Assembly: GCF_028372415.1 (NCBI RefSeq)
Contig: NC_092876.1
Span: 220,521,528-220,585,527, forward strand
From: Notamacropus eugenii
Taxonomy: Eukaryota > Chordata > Mammalia > Diprotodontia > Macropodidae
Length of the DNA stretch: 64,000 bases
Direction of reading: 5' to 3'
The notes under the pieces were generated by a model. It saw only the letters and a list, made by a program, of their open reading frames with translations. It was not told where the DNA came from and searched no databases. Numbering within the stretch: position 1 is the first letter of the stretch; every line of letters starts with the position of its first letter. Position numbers and translations under genes: made by a program. Below, one piece after another: positions 55,490 to 64,000 of this stretch.

Positions 55490-56465
55490 ATTTATAGGAG
55501 GGTAGATTTGCCCTGATTTATGGCAACCTTGTAGGATAGGCACATTTCAGCTTCTCTTAATAGCCTGGGTGACTGGAAGGATGATGATATGAACAACAGT
55601 AATAGAGAAGACAGAAGAAATGATTTGGGTGGAAAGTTGAATTCAGTTTTAGACATTTTGAATTTAAAATATCTATGGGACATCCAGTTTGAGAAGTCCA
55701 AAAAAGCATTTGGAAATGCAAGCCTATAGCTCCAGAAAAAAGTTAAGGCTAGAGTCATTTGCATTGAAACAAGTGATCTGATAAGATCATCAAGTGAGAG
55801 GGTACAGAGGGAGAAGAGAGCAAAGCATAGAGCCTTGGAATACCTACAGTTATTGTGAGCAGGAGGAAGAGACAGCAAAGGAGACTGAGGAAGAATGATG
55901 GGTTTCAGAAAGGCAGGAGGAGAATCAGGAGACAGAAGTATTATGAAACACTAGAGAGAAAAGAGTATCCAGAAGAGGGTGATTGATAGTGTCAGAGACC
56001 GTAGAGAATTCTAGGACAAGAATTGAGAATAAGCCATCAGATTTGACATTAAAAAAGATTATTGGTAACTTTGGAGAGAGCAGTTTCAGTTGAATGATGA
56101 GGACAGAAGCCAGAGTATAGAAGGCTTAGGATCAAACAGGAGGAGAGAAAGTAGAGGCAGTAAATATAAATGACTTTCTCAAGGAGTTTATCAGGGAAGG
56201 GGAGGAGACATGATAATGTGGATAGGTGAAGTGATGTGGGAAGATGTGAACATATCTGTTGGCAGCAGGAAGTAGCTGTTAGGGAGAAATTTAAGATTGG
56301 TAGGAGAATAGGTTTGATAGGGGAATTGGCCAGAGAAGGCAGGATAGAATGTGACTGTATGTAAACTGCTTTGCGCTGACAAGAAGGACCACTTATTCCT
56401 GTGAGAGAGGGGTAAAAGAGGAGATAGTAGGGGAAGTAAGTAGAGGACTCAGTAATATAGAACAT
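55490..56465 (-). pseudogene. L2 LINE reverse-transcriptase relic
   Basis: Minus strand contains FCPHHSTETALSKVTNNLF (about 56055-56110) and, further on, WMSHRYFKFKMSKTEFNF (about 55620-55680), the L2 RT segments before and after a decayed catalytic box. It parallels the relic at 25660-26100. Frames are broken, so it is dead. Confidence 0.8.
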
Positions 56466-57319
56466 AACAAGAATTATGGATTTTTTCCCCCTTACATCAT
56501 CCTGCTCATTAATTTGGGGGAAAACAATTCAGATAAATCATACTACCTTTTCATCATGTCTTTTTGGCAGTGCAATCAGAGATCCAAAGGGAAAAAATAT
56601 ACTCAGATTGTCGAATAAGGGTACATGTTTCCAAGGGATACAATTAGCATATTAGAGGTTCACATTCAACAGAAACATAGGTTATTTGGTAAAGCAAAAA
56701 GGCTTTATTTTAAAAGAATAGAACAGTTTGACAGTTTAAGGAGAGATATTCACAGCTACTAGTCACACACACACACACACACACACTTGCCCAATGACCT
56801 TCTTTACACTGAAGATAAAACCAAAGAACTAGCTTTCTTCATCCAATTTCCTAGTGTAACTTTACTCAGCCATATTTTACCATATATTCAGTCCTCAGTT
56901 CTATTTGGCTCCCTCTCCAAGCTTTGAACATCCATATTTCTTTGGTGGAACATCCTTGGTTAAGCAAAGGTATCACATTGACTCTTTAAACTAAGATTTC
57001 TGGATTTCAATTTCACTAAACTAGAGAGAGACGACTAAGAAAAGACATGGGTATAAAGTGAGGACATTCAAAAAAGGAAAGACTAGAGACTATGTTCAGT
57101 GATAGTGATCAGCTTTTGTTGAACACTCATAGCATTTGCTATCTAGAGTAGACATTAATTGATGCCACACAAACAGTAAATAGTAAAAAAAAAATTGGCA
57201 AATTATTTTAAAGATAAAATTAGTTTCTCAGAAAAGCTATTTGGTATGTGGAGAAAGTCTAATAAAGTCACTCTAATATTGTATAGGTAGTTTGTAATCT
57301 CATTTCATGTATTTTCTCA
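56466..57319 (+). other. Intronic, no gene
   Basis: Holds an (AC)n microsatellite at about 56764-56786 ('tcacacac ... acacttgc'). Otherwise no recognisable features. Confidence 0.5.
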
Positions 57320-57890
57320 TGTAATTCCCCAATCTGCCTTCCATACAGCTTCCACAGTGAGTGTTCTAAAGCAGGGCTGACCTTGTTACTCCCTTGCTCA
57401 GAAAACGTCGGTGGCTCCTGGTTACTTCTAGAATCAAATATAGACTCCTTTATCTGACACTTAAATCCTTTCTTTCCAATCTTTCAGCCTCCCTTTCCAA
57501 CTTTATCCTGTCCTTCACGTTCTCTGTAGACCAGCCAAAATACCTTTCTTGCTATTGCTGCTGCATTCCATGCTATCTTCCATCCCCTTGCTTTGCATAG
57601 TTGCCTTGCCCCCCATGTCTAAAGTACTTTCTTTCTCTCCTTACCTTTGCCTCTCAGAATTTCCTACTTTACCTCAGAGTTCAGCTCAAGAGCTATTTTC
57701 TATATGAAGCTTTTCTTGATTGCCCCAGCTGCTAGTGCCTCCACTTCCAAAAAGATTACCTTATGCTTATTGTGTGTATATGAACATAAATATTCTCTCC
57801 TTTGATAAATTCTTTGACAGCAGGGACTATTTCATTTTTATTTTTAGTTAGTCTTTTATCCACAGCACCTGGCACTTCTTTAAAAATCAG
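57320..57890 (+). repeat. L2 LINE 3' end, long copy
   Basis: 'gggctgaccttgttactcccttgctcag', 'ggtggctcctggttacttctagaatcaaatatagactcc', 'cagttcagctcaagagctattttc', 'cttttcttgattgcccc', 'acagcagggactatttc', 'cacagcacctggcacttct'. Colinear with the L2 3' terminal 550 bases. Confidence 0.85.
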
Positions 57891-57984
57891 ATTTGTTATT
57901 GTACTGGTGTAGGGAACTCCCACTGAGGAAATTCCCTCCACCAATGAAAATCAGCATCAGCTATGTAACTTAGCTTTAGAGAAG

Positions 57985-58135
57985 TAGCTGCCTGGGAGAC
58001 AGAGAGAAGTTAGGTGAGTTGCTCAGGGTCACACAGTAACTATCAGAGGCAGTAATTGAAAGTAGGTTTTCCTAATTCTGAGCCTAGATCATTATCCTTT
58101 ATATAACACTGCCTCTCATCCATCACATAGAAGGC
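57985..58135 (-). repeat. SINE fragment, reverse orientation
   Basis: 'aagttaggtgagttgctcagggtcacacagtaactatcagaggcagtaattgaaagtagg', 'tttatataacactgcctctc'. Confidence 0.7.
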
Positions 58136-58159
58136 ACTTAAATAAATGCTTATCGATTT

Positions 58160-58420
58160 ATTGGAAGCATCCTACTTGTGCAGTGAATAAAGACCCTGGA
58201 GTCAAGAAGACTCATCTTCCTCAGTTCAAATCTGGCCTCAGACACTAACTAGCTGGGGGACCCTGATCAAGTTAATTAACCCTGTTTGCCTCAGTTTTGT
58301 CATCTGTAAAATGATCTGAAAAATAACATGGAAAACCACTTCAGTATCTTTGCCAAGAAATCCCTTAATGGGGCCATGAAGAGTTGCACATGACTGAAAA
58401 ATGATTGAACAGCAATTGGT
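58160..58420 (+). repeat. CORE-SINE
   Basis: 'tgtgcagtgaataaagaccctggagtcaagaag', 'cctcagacactaactagctggggg', 'accctgtttgcctcagttttgtcatctgtaaaatg', 'ccatgaagagttgcacatgactgaaaaatgattgaacag'. Confidence 0.88.
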
Positions 58421-59449
58421 ATTGATGTATTGATTAATACGATGGGGGCCTGATAAGAAGCTGAAAATAATTGTCTACTGTAGACCTACATAGCCAGAAG
58501 CATGAGGTAGTAATTTTGGTGTGGATGATCTTTTACCATTTTCCTTCTCTTCAGTTTGCTCATCTGTAAAATTGAACATGATGCTTAGCTCACTGAAGTG
58601 TCAGGGTGAGACAGTTAGTTAATTAGTTGATATGTCTAACGTGCTATGCAATAAGATAATTACTATTTAATTATGTTCCTTCATGAGCCATGGAGCTTCA
58701 TAGTGTGGGTCTCTATAGTAGCTAAACAAATCTTATAATGAAGATTCAGCTCCCTTTGTTAATGGGTAGCCAATTTCCTAATAATTTAAAAGATTCTGAA
58801 ATTTAAAATCAGTTTGGGGAGAGGGAAAAATGAGGAGAGAAATTGTTTGACTTGTACCCTCAGTGATATGATTTCATTTGTAATATTGAAGAGCTTATAT
58901 CTTAATGTAAATTTTAAAGTTTTCATTTTAGAGCATGTAAAAAATGAAAGCTGGTTGCATATCCCTCATAAGGGAAAATTTCCACTTGTAGAACATACCA
59001 TCATTTTAATTTTATTTGTATTCAGCAATGCTTGTACAGCTGTGTGTCCAAAATTATGTGGCAGTTTAGAGAGTGCTATCCTAAAATTTTGGAGATTAAT
59101 GATGTGAACTGGAACTTACAATTAAGATAAACTTTTTGTTCCATTTAGGAAAGTTTAGTATATGTGGAATACTGTTATTGTGGAATCTGAGACATGTCCA
59201 CTGTCCCTAGTCATTGAGAGCTGTTACCCCTGCTTTGTATCCATTGCAGGATTCATCATTGCTTTAGCATGCAAATCCAGTCTCTGTCTTTCAAAAAACT
59301 ATTTTTAATTGACAATTTTAAAAGAATCTAAACAGAAACAAAGGAGGGGAACTCAACCACATGAGAGTTATATGCTTTTTAAGCTACTTTAATCAACTAA
59401 TAGCAGCAGCTTATTGATTCAGATCTCTCCTACATCTGTTTGCTTATAA
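58421..59449 (+). other. Intronic, nothing recognised
   Basis: AT-rich. The 97-codon open frame at 58814 lacks protein features. Confidence 0.45.
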
Positions 59450-59680
59450 GGTTTTTTATGCTCCTGCTTTTTATAATCATAGTAAATGTATATGCTATTC
59501 TTCTAGTTCTGTTTTCTTCCTTTTTGCATAATTTCATATGTCTTTCCATATTTCTTTATATTCCTGAAGCTTGTCATTTTGAATGGTGCAGTCATATTCC
59601 ATCACACTGCTGTGCTACAGTGTGTTCAGTCACCCAAATCCCTTTTCTACCAGGACTATGTAATACCTGTTTACTTCTTC
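59450..59680 (-). repeat. Possible old L1 3' fragment
   Basis: 'catatgtctttccatatttctttatattcc', 'atggtgcagtcatattccatcaca', 'gtgtgttcagtcacccaaa' echo the L1 3' pattern seen at 50870 and 39060, but are strongly diverged. Confidence 0.4.
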
Positions 59681-60970
59681 AGCTGCGGGTGGACCACTTG
59701 TTTAGCTAGTCTTCAGCGTTGGGAGGCGTGTCAAACCCACAGAAGCCGGAGTCATCTTGGCCAGATGGTGTTTGATACAGATGGATGGTTAGTTGTCATG
59801 CAGATCTTCTAGTTGGTAACTTGTTGCTGCCATCTGACTCAAAGAATCATTCACACACCCTGGCTGTCAAAAGCATCTTCTCTTCTGTCTGTTTTAGCTG
59901 TCATGTCTGTGCTCTGTACAGAAGTGTTGACAAGACATTGCTGTTGTACATTTTCAATTTGGGTTAGTGATTTTTCTGCTTCATGGGGTCTTTGATAGTT
60001 GCTGGAGTATACTTACTCTGGGACTGCATTTTTAAAAATATGTATTGACAGTGCAACAATTATTTGACCTGAGTAACATTTTCAGGTTTTGTTGTTTTTT
60101 TTTTTAATCCATATACTAGACATTCTCATATAAATGACAACCTTTGTTGTTTTCCTGTGATATCATTTCTGTTTCATTGTTTCCAAATGTAGCAGAAGAG
60201 CTAAATTCTACTGACAGTTTTCATTTAGGTATAATATATTTGTTGTGGCCTCTCCTCCTCCTAAAATCATGTCATCAGTCATCTTGCTTTTTTTTTCTGA
60301 ATCTTCTTCCTTCCTTCTGAATCTGTTTTTTTCATAGACAGTATAAGCATCTCACTTTCTTCTTCAGAACACTTAATCTTATTATACTTCAATCCTTATT
60401 TCCTCAAACTTAATCTTCATTCACTTATCACCTTGTGACCTTTTTTTTCTGCTTCCTCTTGGTAAATGGACTTTACTTTTACTTTTTCATCAAATTACTT
60501 TTGAAAATCTGTTTTGTTGCCATTTTCTGCCACCATATATCTGTTATGGATCCAGTACCTTTGCATCTAAAAAATGTAGCAAGAAGAATATTATTCCAAA
60601 TTTTATATATGATCACTAAGGTTACCAGTACAAAGTATTAAAATTCTTCGACTTGTAGCACTCACTCACCCCTTTAAGATTCCCTATTAACACATCATTC
60701 ATTTATACTCCTGGAGATTATTTTGTGTCAAAGGCCAGAAGACTAAAATTATTTGACAAGGGCTTAGTTTTCTGCTTGATTAATAAAGGAAAATTAACAT
60801 TAATGTTGATCTTTCTCTTATTTTGATAGACTGATGTTGGCATAGAGAAGTTTTAACAAGGCATCACTGGATTTAGCATTGATTAAGATTTGAAAAATGT
60901 TGACTCTTGTCCTGGCCATTATTACTTACTGAACTGAACGACTTTAGCAAATTACTCAACCACTGTAAAC
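59681..60970 (+). other. Intronic, nothing recognised
   Basis: Pyrimidine-rich patches (about 60240-60450) and T runs. No gene or firm repeat. Confidence 0.45.
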
Positions 60971-60974
60971 ATTA

Positions 60975-61090
60975 GGAATCATTCAATAAACAAGCATTTA
61001 TTGAAGTCGATACTATGTGTCAGAAATTACAATAAGGCACTAATACAATAACACAGATACAAAGAATGAAGCAATCCCTACTCTCAAAAT
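60975..61090 (+). repeat. MAR1-type repeat fragment
   Basis: 'cattcaataaacaagcatttattgaagtcgatactatgtgtcag', 'aagcaatccctactctcaaaatg'. Confidence 0.72.
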
Positions 61091-61109
61091 GTAGAAAAAA
61101 GGCTAGGAC

Positions 61110-61215
61110 TTGTATGGGCCACTAGGAATCATCCCTTATGTTACAAATGAAGTTGAGACCTTGATGGTAATGAATAGTAGGATTTTAAATCCAGGTCTTC
61201 TTTCTTCATATTAAA
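61110..61215 (-). repeat. MIR-type SINE fragment, reverse
   Basis: 'gggccactaggaatcatcccttatgttacaaatgaagttgagacc', 'aggattttaaatccaggtcttc'. Confidence 0.5.
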
Positions 61216-61674
61216 CCTTTCCACTTTAATTGAAACCTTACTGAAAACTTTCTGGTCATTGTGCATATTATCATATCTTTTAAAGGATAACTGCTTGGTT
61301 TCAGACTCCTTTAAAAAGGTTCATTCCATGTGGAACTTGCTGTTCTTTAAGCAGGAATAGATGTTGAGGATACAAGCTACAGATTTCCCAGATGGCAGTA
61401 TCCCCACATATCCTCAGTGCTCTCACAAAAATTGTTACCATCAGGTTTCTTCCTCTAGTGCACACTCTCAGAACTCATACCTGCTCTGAAATCCACAGTG
61501 ATGTGAGTCCAGGTATCATTAGATAGTTGGACCTTGAGTTTGACTAGATCACTTCTTAGGTTTAGACTTGGAGAATATAAGCTGTTGGACAAACCAAATG
61601 GTCTCATGAATTTCATTTCAGTATTCACCAGAATGAAAACTGCTTGAATGTTTTTTGTGCCCTTTCATGCATTT
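61216..61674 (+). other. Intronic, nothing recognised
   Basis: No gene or repeat signal. Confidence 0.4.
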
Positions 61675-61755
61675 AGCAAATAGTTATTCATTGTCTTTTA
61701 TGTGTAAGGCACTGTGCTAGGCACTTTGAAGAAAATAAAGATGTATGACACGATC
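61675..61755 (+). repeat. MAR1-type repeat fragment
   Basis: 'agcaaatagttattcattgtcttttatgtgtaaggcactgtgctaggcac'. Confidence 0.72.
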
Positions 61756-62782
61756 TAGGATTAGATTCCTAAAGTGATATGCCACCAATGTAAAAACTAT
61801 CAATTCTAACATATCTGTGTAGATGTAAACATAATCTCAGGCTAGTGGGCCTCTGAGAATATTTAAGCTTCATTCAGTTTAGAGCTTAATTAGAAGTTAC
61901 TTTTACTCTCTCTCCAAAGATAAAATGGGCAGTAGTCAAAGGTACATATTCACAATGCTGATAATAATCCTCTTGAAGTAAATTTCATCATGGTGTCACA
62001 GAAAGGACTACAATAGCCAGCCCCCAAGATGTAAACCAGGAGGTCATTGACAGTCCAAGTGACCACTTGAATCCTGTGTGGCTGGTTCTTACCACTCTTG
62101 ATTTGTTCACTTTCACCATCTTACTATTTTGTTCACAGATAAAGATGTTTTTTCTTCTAAAATTATATTATTTTCACCTAATAATGTGTTTTCTTACCAC
62201 CAGTCAACATTGTAAAGCTTAGGTTTGCCGGTATTACTTCCCCTATTAAACATAAGAGCATTGCCCAAAATTGATGGTTCTGATGCAATATTTTCATATA
62301 TTGGGGTAGGCTTCCGGTACCTACCCTACCATAAAGCAGTAACTACATGTTGTTCAATTTTCCATTGCCATTTAAAAGGCAATAGGAGTAATTAAAGTGA
62401 AAATAAAGGGAATATTATGGAAACGCCATATGATTAATAAAGTAAATAGAACAGCAGAGACTAGGAGTGACTTTTATGATTTTTCCTTGAAACTTCAATT
62501 CCCTTAGAAAAATAAGTCTTTTTAAATCAATTTTTTTCTTTGTTAAATTGCTTTTTCTCACAACTCATCAGTTGTGATTCTTCTATTTTGAAACTTTGCT
62601 CTGTATTTTTATTCCTTTTGTGCAAAAGTAAATAGACAAGGTCATGAGGGCTTTTGTTAAAATAGTTTGTGTTAAAGGATATCATTAGATAATTTTTTAG
62701 AAATTATTTCTATTTCATGTGTGGTTCATGACTTTATACAGAAGGAGACTTATCAACAGAAGACTGGTCAGGAGGACATAAT
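61756..62782 (+). other. Intronic, nothing recognised
   Basis: AT-rich with no gene-like or firm repeat signal. Confidence 0.4.
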
Positions 62783-62935
62783 ACTGTTACTAGAAAGCGT
62801 GTTAGATTTGGAGTAAATTCCAGTCCTGGAATTTGCCACCTCTGTAATCTTAGAGAAACACGACTTCTCTGGACTCTATTCCTCATCTACAAAATTCAGG
62901 GATTGGACTAGATGACCTCACAGTGGTTCTTGGTG
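62783..62935 (+). repeat. MIR-type SINE
   Basis: 'gaaagcgtgttagatttggagtaaattccagtcctgg', 'gacttctctggactctattcctcatctacaaaattcagggattggactagatg'. Confidence 0.82.
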
Positions 62936-62949
62936 ATGTAAACTGAGGA

Positions 62950-63125
62950 AAATAGATTGTGAGCTGTATGGGACATTGGGGTTATCCAGTCCAAACCTCT
63001 TATTTTACAGATTAAGCCCCAGAGAAACAAATGACTTGTCCCGGGTCCCACAAATAGCCAAGCCTGTGTGAATGCAGGTCCTCTGATTGCCCACCCCAGC
63101 CCTATGCTCCTTCCCTTATGCCACA
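62950..63125 (-). repeat. MIR-type SINE, reverse orientation
   Basis: 'gttatccagtccaaacctcttattttacagattaagccccagag', 'gacttgtcccgggtcccacaaatagcc', 'gtgaatgcaggtcctctg'. The 85-codon reverse frame over it is chance. Confidence 0.75.
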
Positions 63126-63139
63126 CCCCTTCTCTAGGA

Positions 63140-63425
63140 ACTATCTGCAGTAGCAGTTGATCCACCAGCTTTTCTCATTTCTGCTGCTCTCTTGTGCTTG
63201 GATAGCACTAAGCCTAATGTAATCCTCTCCTTTTTTCCAGATTACTTTGTATTTAGTTTATATTTAATTTTCTACATACATGTTGTTTCCCCACAAAATA
63301 ACAGAAGCTCTGTGAAAACAAAGACTTCTTCATTTTTGCTTCATAGCCACAGTGCCTAGCATAGTGCCTGGCAAGCAGTAGGTACTTGATAAGTGCTTGA
63401 TGAGTGAGTGAAGGAAGGAATGAAT
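63140..63425 (+). repeat. L2 LINE 3' end
   Basis: 'ttactttgtatttagtttatatttaattttctacatacatgttgtttcccc', 'acagtgcctagcatagtgcctggcaagcagtaggtacttgataagtgcttgatgagtgagtg'. Confidence 0.82.
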
Positions 63426-63966
63426 GAACTTATAGCTCTAAATCAAGGATTCTGATCCTATAAAGTTTTAGGGGTTTTGTGGTTGTTTTCGGGGGGAGAG
63501 ACTGCAGGGGGTTTGGCCACAGCAGCTCACAAAAAGAACTGCTAAGGATGGGACTGATTACATTCCGATTTGGTGAAGAGTATTCCCACACCAGTGAAAA
63601 CAAGGGTCCTTGAAGTAAATGAAGGATTTGTTATTACTAAAGAATGAACCTAGATATTTCCAGATGTTCAATACCAACTTGAAAGAAACAAGGAAGCTTA
63701 TCATAGCTAAACTTGTGTTTGAAATATTCTCAGTCTTTTAAATGTGGGTAGCTTGCAATAACTTAGTCAGAGTTAGGGGTGATGATTTTGGAGACAGACC
63801 TCAGAAGCCAAGTGCTAGCTAGATGTACTAAATAAAATTCTAGGAAATTAAAATTCAAATCATCAGGCCATATCCAATTAAAATTATTTGAGTGTAGCTA
63901 GGCCATTATATATGTTTTATTTAGCTGTCAGTAAATATCAGGCTAACTTTTTTTTTATGTCAGCAG
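63426..63966 (+). other. Intron end, no repeat called
   Basis: Unassigned sequence, ending in the T-rich tract and the acceptor for the next TANK exon. Confidence 0.5.
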
Positions 63967-64000
63967 ACTGAAAACTATGAACAGAGAATACGTGAACAAC
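63967..64000 (+). CDS. TANK: TANK, second coding exon (cut by window end)
   Basis: Eleven codons TENYEQRIREQ plus one base are visible. They continue the TANK coiled coil directly from KELQQK of the previous exon in phase 0, as in the human protein I recall. The acceptor is the tandem CAGCAG at 63961-63966. Use of the first AG would put a CAG (glutamine) in front, so the protein would read QQKQTEN instead of QQKTEN. The exon continues past base 64000. Confidence 0.95.

Larger units (their letters stand above)
45692..63966 (+). other. TANK intron between first two coding exons (18,275 b)
   Basis: GT donor (GTATGT) and AG acceptor (pyrimidine tract then ATGTCAGCAG). The intron carries repeats listed separately. 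Stretches 45698-46310, 46490-47095 and 47220-48035 hold AT-rich sequence with no gene or clear repeat. Confidence 0.93.

Noticed and set aside
58814-59107. 97-codon forward frame in the TANK intron
   Set aside because: No motif, no splice-site support, and composition typical of AT-rich intron DNA.
1-64000. Search by eye for tRNA or rRNA genes, CRISPR arrays, endogenous retroviral genes or LTR pairs
   Set aside because: No cloverleaf outside SINE heads, no regularly spaced direct repeats with unique spacers, and no convincing retroviral coding motif or paired LTR was found. Short solo LTRs could be missed without a library search.

Overview
This is non-coding-dominated vertebrate nuclear DNA, most likely from a marsupial. 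The evidence is the repeat landscape: CORE-SINEs with the tail 'GAAGAGTCAGACATGACTGAA', long L2 and RTE-type reverse-transcriptase remnants, L1 copies whose ORF1 reads RSRRDNLKIMGLPESHDQK, and half-L1 elements. No bacterial, phage or organellar features are present.

The only protein-coding gene I can support is the 5' part of TANK (TRAF family member-associated NF-kappa-B activator), on the plus strand. A CpG island at about 43.2-44.3 kb is the likely promoter and first non-coding exon. The first coding exon is 45571-45691 (ATG at 45593, 33 codons, phase 0). After an 18,275-base intron, the next coding exon starts at 63967 and runs off the window end (TENYEQRIREQ). Its acceptor is a CAGCAG tandem, and the first coding exon carries an out-of-frame upstream ATG.

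Region by region: 1-8 kb is AT-rich with scattered MIR, L2, SINE and hAT remnants. At 8.15-8.67 kb is a second, orphan CpG island with perfect CRE and NRF1 palindromes, followed directly by a 166-bp tandem array (8814-9860) with partial two-unit alternation. From 10 to 42 kb the DNA is repeat-built: two full-length half-L1 insertions with exact 11-bp target duplications (17203-20370, 33544-36466), an RTE-type element broken by a small hAT element (24.1-25.2 kb), a long nested L2 (25.7-29.5 kb), and 5'-truncated L1s. From 42.7 to 43.0 kb a GA-rich polypurine tract abuts the TANK CpG island. The TANK intron (45.7-63.97 kb) holds a third half-L1-like element, an L1 ORF2 fragment, and L2 pieces on both strands.

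Repeat family names come from memory of characteristic sequence and were not checked against a library. Repeat boundaries are approximate unless a target duplication is quoted. No tRNA, rRNA, CRISPR or clear endogenous retrovirus was seen.
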